A DNA stretch of 64,000 nt from Aradus depressus (GCA_963662175.1 OY759218.1:23582051-23646050); one strand, 5' to 3'. Numbered from the stretch's first letter, positions 22,284-33,829 are shown. Translations and numbers: made by a program. The notes: generated from the letters alone by a model not told the origin.

Positions 22284-24535
22284 GACCGTCCATAAAGACA
22301 GTGACAGGGGAGGTCTTGAAAAATGTCACTCAACTATACATTCAATATTTTGATTTGAGGATTTTATAGTGAACAATAATTGTTGTCCTTTTAGGAACAT
22401 GAAAAATGTTCTAGACCGGAACGATACCCCAAAATATGTTTTATGTTCCGGCAACTTTCTACCCATTTGATAAAATAACGCGAAAAAAAATCAGTTTATA
22501 TAATGCAAAAGATATTTGAATTGTTTTTTTCGCCTTCTTCTATGTAGAATTTAGAGGCGAAAAAATCAACGAAACAATTTTTTTAAACTTTTGTTATCGT
22601 ATAAGCGTTTATTTATCATACAAATCGCTACGAAGAATTTGGAAATCCATGGTTTTTTAATAGATATTTTTGATCACTTTTAAATAAACGAAAAGCCCAT
22701 TTAAGCAATGTTTTGAAAATTATTTACAAAATTGGTTCCGATAACACTCAGGAATGGACTTCCGAATAAAACGCTTCTTGTTTCTAGACCGGAACGATAC
22801 CCTGCGAAGAATTTGGAAATCCATGGTTTTTTAATAGTTGCTTTTGATCATTTTTAAAACAGCTCCTAGGTTGAAATTCGGAAGAAATATAAATCCAAAT
22901 AGCAAACTTCACAGTTTCTAATTTAATTTGTTTGTCAAGATCAAGGTAGCAGGTGGTCGCACCTAATGTTTATTGAATGACTTTCCAATATTTGTCTTCT
23001 TAATTTCTTGATGTCTAGACCTGTTTTTCCTTATTAATTTGTCAAATTTCTAAAACACGTTAAATACATTTTTATTGATTTATTAGTAGAATAATTATTT
23101 AATTAATTTATCGAAAATGTTACATATTATTTACGAATCACGGCAGATACTTTATCTGGCTTTTGCGATATATAATTTTGACGTAAAAGCATTTTTTTTT
23201 AAATGGAAAAAATAATAATAGCAATGGACTCTTGTTGCAAGGGATATGGCTGATTCTCTGAAACTAACGAAATCTGGGAATAAAAGATAAAAAATGTTTA
23301 CTCGCATTTTTTTCATTTTTGTGGTGCATTTCGAATGGTCTCATCTACTTACGTGAATTACTGTGAATGTTCTTCATAGAGATTCATAGTTGATGAGAAA
23401 GATTACATTGAATTAAGACAGTGTCTATTCCCTGTGTTTCTTGTTTTTGGAGCCATGCTACACCTTAATATCTGCAACGAACAAAAAGACAACCCCATCA
23501 TGATTTATTGCAAACAATAAACATTCAAACCCTTCAGATTCTCAGTCACTCAGTTTTGATAAAAATCTGGTAATGTGAGGGACTGAGAAATTTTTAGTAA
23601 AACTGTGATTATCAGTTTGTTGAGGGACTGAGGTGGATAAACGGCCGACCGCTAGTTCAGCCTTGAAGTTCTGATTGCAAACTGATTATAAGAAAGCCAA
23701 GGAGTAACTCAAATAGCAACTTTTAGGCGGGAAGTGAAGAAGTGTTGCCAACTTGTAGAAAAGTGACACAACATGGGGGGGAATAGACTCCCGAATAAAA
23801 CGCTTCTGGTTTCATACATAGATTAGTAAGGGACCGTCCATAAAGACAGTGACAGGAGAGGTCTTGAAAAATGTTACATAAAGCAAAACAATTATAAATT
23901 TTCATTATTTCACTCGTTTTTTTTTTCTCCTACAAAATGTTTGTAGACTGGAGGAGTCATCAGAGAGTGATTTAATGTTTTTTTATGTCACAACTTTACA
24001 TTCAAGATCTTGATTTGAGGATTTTATAGTGATCGATAATTTGAGATCTTTTAGGAACATAAAAAATTTTCTAGACCGGAACGATACCAAAAAAATGTTT
24101 TATGTTCCGGCAACATTCATCGATTTAACAAAATAACGCAAAAAAAATTCAAGTTTAAATATTGCAAAAGATATCTTTTTGCTTTTTCGCCTTCTTCTAT
24201 GCAGAATTTAGATGCTAAAAAATCAACTAAATTTTTTTAAAAACTTTTTATCGTTAGAAGCGATTTCTAAATATTTATCATACAAATCGCTGCGAGAAAT
24301 TTGGAAATTCATGGTTTTTTAATAGTTATTTTTGATCACTTTTAAATAAACGAAAAGACCATTTTAGCCCATTTAAGCAATAGGAACCAAGTAAGAAACC
24401 GTCCATAAAGACAGTGACAGGAGAGGTCTTGAAAAATGTTACATAAAGCAAAACAATTATTTTTCATTATTTCACTCGTTTTTTTTTCCTACAAAATGTT
24501 TGTAGACTAGAGGAGTCATCAGAGAGTGACACGTT
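22284..24535 (+). repeat. Dispersed repeat F, three partial copies
   Basis: GACCGTCCATAAAGACAGTG begins copies at about 22288, 23831 and (ACCGTCCATAAAG) 24399. The last two also share a stretch of about 145 bp through TTTGTAGACT(G/A)(G/A)AGGAGTCATC. Copies carry CTAGACCGGAACGATACC, which also occurs alone at about 22783. The 570-bp spacing of the last two resembles a tandem or LTR-like arrangement, but no coding domain lies between. Confidence 0.65.
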
Positions 24536-24783
24536 GTGACGGAGGGGGTCTAAAATGCACGAAAATTGCATTATGTATTTTATAGACGTTCCATGATTTG
24601 AAGCTAAAACAACGTAATCGATAAAATTAATTTTGGCCACCACGTAACTCAATACAGCTAAATTTATAGAATCACCTCGCCAAGATCTTTAATATGATAT
24701 GCCACTCAATACTCCTGAATCTAATAGACAAATTGAAAAGAGAACTTCGTGTATTTTACTATTATAGAAACTATTTTATTTTT

Positions 24784-25028
24784 AAAATAAAATGATAGAT
24801 AAAACACTTTTCTGAACACTTATATTGTCTAATTCCACAAACATATACTTAAATGTGTACCGGTTTCGGCTTACGCCATTGTCAGCACAATGTTCAACAA
24901 TTTGATGAAATTGTTGAACATTGTGCTGACGATGGCGTAAGCCGAAACCGGTACACATTTAAGTATATGTTTGTGGAATTAGACAATATAAATGTTCAAA
25001 CAAGTGTTTTATCTATCATTTTATTTTA
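24784..25028. repeat. Near-perfect 245-bp inverted repeat (hairpin)
   Basis: Two arms of about 120 bp meet at a loop of about 5 nt near 24906. Each arm reads, outside to inside, TGATAGATAAAACACTT, AATTCCACAAACATATACTT, GTGTACCGGTTTCGGCTTAC, GCACAATGTTCAACAATTT. Only a few mismatches are visible. No frame of note. It could be a foldback element or two head-to-head copies of the ACCGGTTTCGG repeat. Confidence 0.9.
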
Positions 25029-25029
25029 T

Positions 25030-25838
25030 TCATTAGTATTTCCACTATATCAACACAGAACGCAAAAAATGTATTCGGACATATTTTATTTTTTATTCCA
25101 CGTTCAAAAATACACTTCAAAATCTACAGTATTAAAAGAAACAACAAATTCAGCTCCATTCAAATAAGTACCTACCTATATGAAAATAGAACAAGTACTT
25201 TTAAGTAGGTGCGAACCTTTGTTTCATGACGATGAGCTCGAGCTAGCTGACAAAATTAATTTTTTTTCATCAATTCCTGCAATATCGCTGATTTTTATCC
25301 ACGTGGTTGTCCCCTCGAGTTCTCATTCGACCCGAACAAATTCTTTATGAGTAGAAACAACCAGAAACACCACAACACTTAGCAGAGCGGTAATCTTCGC
25401 CGAATTCCACTCTACTCCAAGCATTGTCAGTATTTGGGCCGCGTTCTCCTGGATGTATGATTAGCGACATCTTGACAACTATGAATGTTTTCCCGCACAG
25501 TATGGCCACGCGGAGTCTTTTCTCCTGTCTTATTGCTTCCGCCAAATTCAAATTTTGAACTTACAGGCATCAATAAAGAAGCAAACATGTTGAAAACACC
25601 AGTACTAACGCGCACAAAGTGGATTATTCGAGGTTAATGTACTCTTAAAAGATAGCGAAATCCAAAATTTTCAAACACATAAATAATGTTACAGTTTGAA
25701 TTTTGAAAACCATCACTGCCTGGCCAATATGCATCAGGCCAAAGAGAGAAGAAAAAAAACATCACTGCCACGACCAGTTTTCCCAGAAATCCATAGTTGT
25801 TGTACTCATAAACATGTATTAATTTAATATAAAAAATT
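25030..25838. other. No recognised gene; one less AT-rich patch
   Basis: The patch at 25345-25615 is open on the minus strand in two overlapping frames (68 and 62 codons), and MFASLLMP is followed directly by GTAAGT. I recognise no domain and cannot say whether it is an exon. Confidence 0.25.
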
Positions 25839-27238
25839 TGTAACCAAAGGACTCATTGAGACAAGTCAAACGAGTCCAAACTTGATGGGCTTTGTAATTT
25901 TAATAATACTTTATCTTTGTTTTGTTAAATAATAAAATGTTCTTGAGAAAATTGTTCTAATTCTTTCTTACCTTCCTTTGGTCGTGGGTCCGCCAAGACT
26001 AGCAGTTGTGAAAAGTCAAAATGACATGAAGTGCAAAATACATGAAATAAAAATTAGGCCATTCTGGTTTGATTGTATATATTCTTAATGAAAAACATGT
26101 GTGGAAAACTTAAAAACAATTGCTCAGAATCCTTATCAGACAAGTCTTTAAAAATGAAAACGTATTTTCTCAAAATACTCTCCGGCTTTGTCTTTACAAT
26201 TGTTTAAAATTCACGGTACCTTCTTGATTTAATGCTGGATGTGATGGCTATTGGGTCCTGGAGTTCTGCGCTGATCAGCCTCTGCTGTTGTCTTAATGAT
26301 CCAGAAGAGCTCCAATGGATTTCCCTCTGTTGATCTGATGTTGAATGGTTGCTCAGGACAGTTGATGTAGTAGTGTGATCCTCCCTCTCTGGAAGCAACG
26401 GATGAGTTGGGTAAGGTCCTCCCTCGGCGGCGGTCTCTGACGAAGTAGGCTTTGTTCCTACCTCTCAGGTGACAACAGTTGAAGAATATCGATCCATATT
26501 GGGGTCCGCTCACAGCAACTTTTCCCGCCCTCCGGGACTGATCTGGGTGCCTATTGGTGGCTCAGTTCCCCACCTTGGTTTCTCCGTATTGTTGTGGTTC
26601 TTCTTGGACTTCCTGTTGTTCAAGCCACCGGTTTTCATTCCTTTGTCCCTAATTTATTTCAAACAATGTATGTCCCTATTTTTGGGCATCACAGCTTATT
26701 GTTAGACATTGAGAAGTCCCTGTGACCACCTCCCTCCTCCATCATCAGACCCTCCTGATGACAATATGTAACCAAAGGACTCATTGAGACAAGTCAAATA
26801 AGTCCAAACTTGATGGGCTTATTGTTAGCCAATGAGAAGTTCCTATGACCACCTCCCTCCTCCAACATCAGACCCTCCTGGTGACAATATGTAACCAAAG
26901 GACTCATTGAGACAAGTCAAATAAGTCCAAACTTGATGGGCTTATTGTTAGCCAATGAGAAGTCCCTATGACCACCTCCCTCCTCCATCATCAGACCCTC
27001 CTGATGACAATATGTAACCAAAGGACTCATTGAGACAAGTCAAATAAGTCCAAACTTGATGGGCTTATTGTTAGCCAATGAGAAGTCCCTATGACCACCT
27101 TCCACTTCCATCATCAGACCCTCCTGGTGACAATATGTAACCAAAGGACTCATTGAGACAAGTCAAATAAGTCCAAACTTGATGGGCTTATTGTTAGCCA
27201 ATGAGAAGTCCCTATGACCACCTCCCTCCTCCATCATC
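25839..27238. mobile_element. Possible LTR-like element remnant with 123-bp tandem repeat
   Basis: TGTAACCAAAGGACTCATTG occurs at 25839 and again at the same phase in each unit of the tandem array to the right. Between them (26204-26513) the minus strand is open in two overlapping frames of 64 and 94 codons, Ser/Gln/Arg-rich, with no domain I recognise; it could be a gag remnant. The TGT..ACA-style start is suggestive only. Confidence 0.3.
26693..27238 (+). repeat. 123-bp tandem repeat, about 4.4 units
   Basis: GTAACCAAAGGACTCATTGA starts at 26768, 26891, 27014 and 27137, exactly 123 bp apart. Units also share AACTTGATGGGCTTATTGTT and CCTATGACCACCTCC..CAGACCCTCCTG. Divergence between units is only a few bases, so the array is young. 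Confidence 0.95.
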
Positions 27239-27714
27239 ATGCTAGCTCGATGGTACCATATTATTGTATTGTCACCAGAATTGCTATATTGAATTAATAA
27301 GGGTGAAACATTTAGAATGGTATGGCTTCATCTTACATATGGAGCTCAATTATATCCCCCGGTTTATTTAATAGTGTTGTGTTAAATTTTCAAAATTTTT
27401 TAACGATAAAAACATTTTAAGTTGAGTATATATGTCTTGAAAATGTCATTACTACCGGTTTAGCCGTTTTTTAATTATTCGGTAACAGTCGAAGAAACAG
27501 TTCAGATATATATATATAGACCTAAATATAGTATTACATATGAACGTATACAGATTTGCAGGTGTGGCGGGGCCCCCTTTGAGTTGGGGCTCAGTGATCG
27601 GCCCCCTTGGCAGACCGCACCCAAATACCGGATATGCCTGTTCAATAACACCTGGCAGCCCCCTACCTATACCAACAAAGAAGATTATTTTCAAATATTA
27701 TTTCCCCATCTATA

Positions 27715-27795
27715 CATAGTATAGGAGAAGTTATGTAATCGGTTAAAAATTCGATGTTCAGTTTTCATCGGAATTTCATACTTTCCCTTCATACA
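27715..27795 (+). repeat. Repeat A 5' fragment
   Basis: AGTATAGGAGAAGTTATGTA to GGAATTTCATACTTTCCC. Confidence 0.7.
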
Positions 27796-28397
27796 CTCTC
27801 CTCCGGAACCATTTTATTAAGTTCAACTTATTCCCCACCCCTTCTTTATCAACCCCTTGCAACTTACAAACGTATCCCCTCCTCCCTCGTACACAAGCTG
27901 CGGTGGCCAGGTGTGTGTGAGTTGAACTCCAAGCTTTACAGAGGGCGAGTAGCGACGGCTGGTCCTCAATAAAACGTGAAGTGGAAAGAATCTATAAAAA
28001 AAAAAAATACAATCAACAAAAAATTTTTTTTTTCCAAGTGGTTGTAATTACTTTTTTTTTAACGTAAAGGATGATTGCCGAGAAAAAGAGTTTTATTTTT
28101 GACGCCCTTCAAAGAAGAATAAAGTCGGTGAATCACCGTCCATGTACTTCCCCAACACAAATTAATCAACTAAGTTTTCACTCTCCCTGTAAAACCAATC
28201 GACCGTTTTGGATAAAAATCGAGTTGACTTACAGGGAGTTCTGAATACTAAATTTTTCGGTAGGTAGTTATTTAGATTTTTTAATGCGCCCCTCTCCTAT
28301 GAACCTCCTGATTAACACGTGTCTTCCTAAAGGGGTTTTGAATTTACATATGTCAAAACATTTATTCTTCTCGTGTTCACAGACATACATATACACA

Positions 28398-29155
28398 CAG
28401 TGCTGGATTACCCAATAGGCCGGACTAGGCCATGGCCTGGGGCTCCCGTCGATGAAGGGCCCTCGTAAAAATTGAAAATTAATAAAAAAAAAAAAAAAAA
28501 AAAAAAAAAAATGTATATATAAAAAATATTATATTATATATAAAAATTATTTGAATCAATTTATGATTCCAATTGTTTATTCATCTCTACTTTCTACTTT
28601 CAAATTGCGCGCTCAAGAACACAACCTTTTCTTGTTTCATGATCGAAACAAGAATGTTGATTTGAATAGTGTGGAATCGAGTTGAGTTTTAACTGATATT
28701 GAATAATAGTGATTGAATAGTTCTGCAGAGCGCTCTTTTTCAAAATTAAAACGAATCAAAAGCGAGCAAAGAAGCATTATGCATCAAGAACGATTAGACA
28801 TGCTGAGTTTGATGTTCATTGAATCAGATGTTCTTCGTCAAATTGATTTTGAAGACATCATCAATGATTTTAGCGACCTCAAGTGTAGAAGGAAAGATTT
28901 TTAAAGACAACTTTGATTTTTAATCAACGTTTATATTATAAATTGATATTGTTTATAACATGTTTTTGTAATTTTAGTTCTGAAAAGAATATATACTTTA
29001 ACAAAAAATAATATTTATTTCATGTTTATACCTTCGAAATAATATAAATCCATTGTTAAATGCAAAAATAAACATTTTATTGCAGTTTGTAAAAAAAGGG
29101 GGGGCCCCAAAAATTTTAAGGGCCTAGGGCCTCCTATTCGCTTAATCCGGCACTG
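28398..29155 (+). mobile_element. hAT transposon, internally deleted, with 8-bp target duplication
   Basis: Begins CAGTGCTGGATTACCCAATA and ends, on the other strand, CAGTGCCGGATTAAGCGAAT. TATACACA is present on both sides (28390-28397 and 29156-29163), the 8-bp duplication that hAT transposases make. Only the transposase C terminus is kept. Confidence 0.9.
28713..28904 (+). pseudogene. hAT transposase C-terminal dimerisation region
   Basis: Frame of 63 codons with SAERSFSKLKRIKSEQRS, then a leucine-rich stretch (QERLDMLSLMFIESDVL) and an acidic/aromatic end (IDFEDIINDFSDLK). This is the conserved hAT C-terminal region that mediates dimerisation and holds the end of the insertion domain. The BED finger and the catalytic DDE residues upstream are deleted, so it is inactive. 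It ends with a stop at 28904, well inside the right TIR. Confidence 0.85.
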
Positions 29156-29639
29156 TATACACAGAGAGGATGGTTTTCTTCTTTTCTTTATTGGAATCAG
29201 GGGATCGGTGAAAACTCAACTTCGAATTTCTGGCCGATAACGTAACTTCCCCTATACTTCGTAAAGGAAATATTATATGTCCCTGATTTAGACATATCGA
29301 CTTTGGCTACCTACCATCTGAGAAATGTGCAGTGTGGGACTGGTTACTTTCTGAGTGGCTCAGGGTTCCGGTCAGGTTAGGAGCAGGTACACGCTACCTG
29401 ACCCAGGTATAAACCGCATTTCAAAACAGATTTACACACATCTCTGCACATTCTACCACTCAAATCCAAATAATGAAAAAATACATTCTATGACTCATTT
29501 TGTAGAAACTCATGACACCTTCCGATTTCAATTTAATTTTAGTTCCCAAGTTATAAGAAGTATGGAGGAAGTTGTGTAGTCAGTAATAAACAATATTAAT
29601 CAAATAACAAGCAACAGAGTGATCTTTAAAAAACTTTAA

Positions 29640-30215
29640 ATCTTGTCATTATCTGCACTGTTTATATATGAAGTATTGATGCTAATTAAAAAAATATATA
29701 ATTATTTTCCCTTCCAACAATCCTAGTCATGATTATGATACCAGGAAGAAAGAATAACTATACGTTCTTCTTCTGTTTAAAAAAAAAAAATAACCATCAT
29801 ATAAAAGATTTAATTCATAATTTGCTTTCATTTTTATTTTCTTCGCTGAGGTCCTCCACCAATTTTCTATAAGTTCTATCCAACTTATTTTTGTTTGAAT
29901 TTTTATATTTATATTTAATTTTATTAAATATTTACTTAACTGTTATTTGTTAATTTATTCATATACATTTTTTTCTCTGTATTTTGCACTTTGTGATCTG
30001 AGGAAAAGGCGCGTAATCGCTCCCAAATATTATCTTAAAAGAAAACATTCCTTAAAATATATTTATGTAGGTATAGAATTATTCTATTATGTTTTTTTTT
30101 TATTATTATTTTTATTCATCTCATATTTGTTCATATTTTAAGATTTATTATAGGTTGATGTATATAATATAGAAGCTATTTATTGTTGCTTTAACGTAAA
30201 TAAATATTATTTAAA
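29640..30215 (+). mobile_element. CR1/Rex-like retrotransposon 3' end, second copy
   Basis: Translates as a broken version of the 981-1292 protein (phrase HDYDTRKKE at about 29730-29757, then a stop), followed by an AT-rich 3' UTR ending GTAAATAAATATTATTTAAA. It shares CTTTCATTTTTAT..GAG(T/G)TCCTCCA with the first copy. Confidence 0.6.
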
Positions 30216-30423
30216 AAAAAAAATGCATGTTGTTTTTACCGGAATTTCATGTTTTCCGAGCCCCTGATTCAAAAAATGGAAAAATAAAAAGTCGACGTTA
30301 AATCAGCGGTAATGTATTTCCCTAGCAACGAAATTCCCTAGCAACTAAGATTTCTCCCTCCGAAACCCATCTAACGATTTAATTGAAAGTCAATAGGTCC
30401 CCGCCAAAAGACTAAGAAGATGA

Positions 30424-31070
30424 AAAACAAAAGAAGCTAATTGGCCCCTCTTTCAATCACTGGCTCAACTAAGAGACCTAAACATAGACAACCTTGACAA
30501 AGACCCCCTAATCGCTAACTTCAACAACATAATAATAACAGCAGCAGAACAGTCCATTCCACAAACGACAGACAGACACAAGAGGATCCCCGTCCCTTGG
30601 TGGTCCTCTCAGTGCAACAAGGCTGTTAAACACAGAAAGAATGCACTTAGAAAATTCAAAAACAATCCCACCATAAGAAACTTTGACTTATTTACATCTA
30701 CCAGAATCAATGCCCGACATGTGATACGTAAAAGCAAAAATGACTTTTGGAAAGCTTTTATTTCTTCTATCAGTCACTCCACTACATTATCCACAGTCTG
30801 CAATACAATTATTACAATAAGTGGAAAACAGACTTCTTCAACCACCAACTATATCAAAAACAGTAACACCAACATAACAGGCGACAAGAACATTGCAGAT
30901 CATCTCACACAACACTTCTCTGAAACATCAGCTACCTCTAGTTACTCAGCACATTTCACTCAAATTATAAAAAACATTGAAACCAGACCGCTAACAATAC
31001 CAAACGACGGCGCAACCACCACGAATCTCCTCTTCTCATTTTGGGAACTTTCTCTGGCTTTAAGATCACG
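30424..31070 (+). pseudogene. Jockey ORF2, endonuclease-RT linker region
   Basis: Open frame with EANWPLFQSLAQLRDLNI, then AAEQSIPQTT..VPWWSSQCNKAV and KSKNDFWKAFISSI, the usual Jockey sequence between endonuclease and RT. The endonuclease is missing and the RT palm is cut by the nested insertion. On the far side (from 32093) the frame reads a short GLDG block and meets stops at about 32145. Confidence 0.8.
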
Positions 31071-32083
31071 ATCAGGGCTCAGCTATTTCCTCCTGCCACC
31101 CCATACTGGCCGGCGTGCCTCAGGGCTCAATATTAGCCCCCCTATTATACTCCATGTTCACCTTCGACTTACCCACCGACCCTCTCACATTAACAGCCAC
31201 ATACGCAGATGACACCGCCATTCTAGCCTCTCACACAGATCCTCACACCACTTCACTCATACTACAGCAACACCTCAACAAAATTGCAGATTGGAGTAAA
31301 TCTTGGAAAATTAAATTTAACACCACAAAATGTCAACACATCACATTCGCTCTCCGCCGTGGTGACTGCCCCCCAGTATTCATTGAAAACCAGCCATTAC
31401 CTCATACCTCTTCCATAAAATATTTAGGATTAACCCTCGATAGAAGGCTGACTTGGAACCCTCACACTCGGACGACACGACTCACACTAGACCGGCGACT
31501 TAGACTATTGTACAGCATTTTGAATAGGCGTTCTAAATTATCTACTCGACAAAAACTAAATTGTTATACCTATCTTCTCCGACCTCTCTGGACCTATGGC
31601 TTACAAATATATGGTACAGCCAAAACTTCGAACAGCAAAAGAATACAGATATTTCAATCCAAGACTCTTCGACTGATCACGCAATGCCCACCATACGTTA
31701 GCAACAAGACTTTACACCGCGACTTGAACATCACATCCATAGACACAACCATTAAGCATTTATACCAACGTTTCTACACCAAAATCTACTTACTCACCAA
31801 TCCGGAAGTTCGCAAAATCTTAAGTACAAATTTACCCCACAATACCCCAAGAAGATTAAAAAGAGTTTGGCATAGAGATCTCCTGGTATGAAGTGATGTC
31901 ATGAGGGTTCACCGCTGGGTGTTTTTCCTCTCTCAAGCCTCTCATGTCATATTTATTTTATTATTTTATTTATTTATTTTTTTTTAAATTTTTGTATAGT
32001 ACATGTTAGCCCAGCCGCTGGTTGTGCATTTTTTTTTGCATAGTTGTGGCTTAAAATAAAAAAAAAAAAATAATAAAAAAAAA
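31071..32083 (+). mobile_element. Jockey-clade retrotransposon, nested 5'-truncated copy with poly-A
   Basis: Starts within RT motif B and ends in an interrupted A-rich tail (32055-32083). It is inserted inside another Jockey copy with a 9-bp target duplication. A 3' UTR of about 190 bp follows the stop. Confidence 0.85.
31115..31891 (+). pseudogene. Jockey reverse transcriptase, C-terminal half
   Basis: Frame of 258 codons, intact from the truncation to its natural stop. It has motif B (MPQGSILAPLLYSMFT, extended upstream without a start as ILAGVPQGS), catalytic motif C (ATYADDTAIL), motif D/E (WKIKFNTTKCQHITF, IKYLGLTLDRRLTW) and the Jockey C terminus (IQIFQSKTLRLITQCPPYV, then NKTLHRDLNI). 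The N-terminal RT motifs are absent. The good frame suggests a recent insertion. Confidence 0.85.
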
Positions 32084-32218
32084 AAGATCACGGAAAGACA
32101 CCACTCCTGGCCTGGATGGCATGATTAGGAACATTTCCGATGATAACTAATCTTATTGAACAGGTTTTCTTTATTTTTATTAAGTGTTTCAACAACATTT
32201 CTGCAGAAAATGTTAAGT

Positions 32219-32314
32219 ATTGATTTTTAGCCAAGACGATCGACTGGAGGCAATGCGAAAAAGTAGTTGATTATTTCGTGATGGGGAGGTAGATCGCTGG
32301 TGATTCGCCGACGG
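32219..32314 (+). repeat. Repeat A 3' fragment
   Basis: AGTATTGATTTTTAGCC to GGTGATTCGCCGACGG. Confidence 0.7.
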
Positions 32315-32349
32315 CGTTTTTGAAGAATTGTTTCACCAATTTCAAATAT

Positions 32350-33228
32350 TATTTTTATCAATGTTTATATATTGAACTTCCCAATGAATGTGGAACGAAT
32401 TCCTAGTTATGCTACATATTTTAAAAGTATAGCTCATGAAGGAATTATTATTGTTAATGCCCTTCCCCACTTCTTCAAAACAATAACAAAATTTAAACTA
32501 AAAATGTTTATGTTACAAGAAACCCTCTATTCGGAAACGGAGTTTTTTTTCTCCTTGTTCAAAAATATTATAAAAATTGTTTTTCATTCTTATTTTCTTG
32601 GCAGAGTTCCGCCACAGATATTCTCTTTTGAGATCTGTCGAATCTACTTGTTGTTTAACATTTTCATTATAAATATTATTATTTTGTATTATTTAATTAC
32701 ATTATTTACTTACTAATTTATTTTATTTCTCTTGTTTTATTTTTTTAATTATTATTTTATTTCTCTTGTTTTATTTTTTTAATTATTATTTTATTTCTCT
32801 TGTTTTATTTTTTTAATTTTTATTTTATTTCTCTTGTTTTATTTTTTTAATTATTATTTTATTTCTCTTGTTTTATTTTTTTAATTATTATTTTATTTCT
32901 CTTGTTTTATTTTTTTAATTATTATTTTATTTTCTTGCTTTTTTTTTTTTTTCCTTTTCTGTATTTCGTTCATACTACATACTCTGAAAGAATCATGAAT
33001 CATAAATTTAGAACTTTATCGAATGTATTTAATATTATTATTTTAGTACTCATTTATTATTTATTAGACTATTTTTATTTTTTAGTAGTATTGTTATTAC
33101 TAATCAAGTGTGTGTCCGACCCAATAGTTAATAGCTGTTTATGTATCTATTATGAATTTATAAGTTATTGTAATGTTTACATTTTTATGTTATGGTTTAA
33201 AGGAAATAAATGTTATTATTATTGTAAT
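32350..33228 (+). mobile_element. CR1/Rex-like retrotransposon 3' end, third copy
   Basis: The coding remnant (32372-32716) shares VNALPHF and FKLKMFMLQETLYSETEF with the copy at 981-1292. The 3' UTR contains a 34-bp tandem repeat and ends GGAAATAAATGTTATTATTA. Confidence 0.65.
32715..32938 (+). repeat. 34-bp tandem repeat, about 6.5 units
   Basis: Unit TTATTTCTCTTGTTTTATTT plus TTTTAATTATTATT. The TCTCTTG landmark recurs at exact 34-bp steps (cytosine at 32729, 32763, 32797, 32831, 32865, 32899). Confidence 0.95.
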
Positions 33229-33299
33229 TTTGTGGCGTTCGACCTTTGATATCCTCAAAAATTCATATTGACAATAATAATAGGGATATGTAATCAAAT

Positions 33300-33450
33300 A
33301 TGCGTAGGGAGGAAGAGAGCGGGAGTTGCTGTAGTGAGGACTGGAGAGCAGCTGCTTGTACGAGCAGCAGGCTGGGAGCAGCTGACTTGCCTCCATCTGT
33401 CGGCAGCAGACAGCCGGCAGCCGTTGGCGATTTAGCGGAGCTTCACAAAA
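33300..33450. other. Isolated GC-rich patch
   Basis: About 150 bp rich in CAGCTG and GCAGCAG-like words (GGAGAGCAGCTGCTTGTACG). Both strands are open for short distances, but nothing is recognisable. It could be an old SINE or exon fragment. Confidence 0.3.
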
Positions 33451-33538
33451 CACCCCTCATACACCCCATCTAGGTGTAATACCATTTGTTATTTCCGCAT
33501 TGTCAAATGTGAGTGAGTCTGTAGCGTACCCTGAAGAA

Positions 33539-33563
33539 GGGGGGGGGGGGGGGGGGGGGGGGG
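33539..33563 (+). repeat. (G)25 tract
   Basis: Longest homopolymer of the window, 15 bp ahead of a repeat A copy. Confidence 0.95.
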
Positions 33564-33575
33564 AATGAAAAAAAA

Positions 33576-33792
33576 ATGAAGTGAATCTCCTGCAATGTAC
33601 TGCCAGAATTGATCAACTATATTTTCATTCTCATAATAAAACTCATCGACCAATTCGTCAAAAAATCAATAAAGTACTTTTCAATCCTCATTTAAAGTAT
33701 TGCGTCGACACATTCATTAAGTAGGGTTTTTTGGTTGAGCCCCCTATCCTGATCCCCCTCTTGGCTTCAAAACTTCGCGGAAAATCAATAGG
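33576..33792 (-). repeat. Repeat A copy, left arm of an inverted pair
   Basis: Minus orientation, GTGAATCTCCTGCAATGTAC to GCGGAAAATCAATAGGG. Confidence 0.75.
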
Positions 33793-33829
33793 GAACAGGC
33801 TTATTGAGTACTAAGTTAAGCCCCAAGTT

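Larger units (their letters stand above)
28125..29272 (-). repeat. Repeat A copy split by a hAT element
   Basis: Minus-orientation repeat A from GTGAATCACCGTCCATGTAC to the ACATACATATACACA at 28397, resuming after the insertion and ending at CGTAACTTCCCCTATACTTC (29272). Confidence 0.85.
30424..32160 (+). mobile_element. Jockey-clade retrotransposon, host copy, interrupted by a second Jockey copy
   Basis: The outer copy is 5' truncated at about 30424, runs to 31070 and resumes at 32084. Its coding phrase LALRSR at the left junction continues as RKDTTPGLDGMI on the right. AAGATCACG flanks the inserted copy on both sides (31062-31070 and 32084-32092) as a 9-bp target duplication. Confidence 0.8.

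Noticed and set aside
25345..25615. Minus-strand exon with MFASLLMP followed by GTAAGT
   Set aside because: A single donor-like site with no matching exon or homology is too weak to call a gene.
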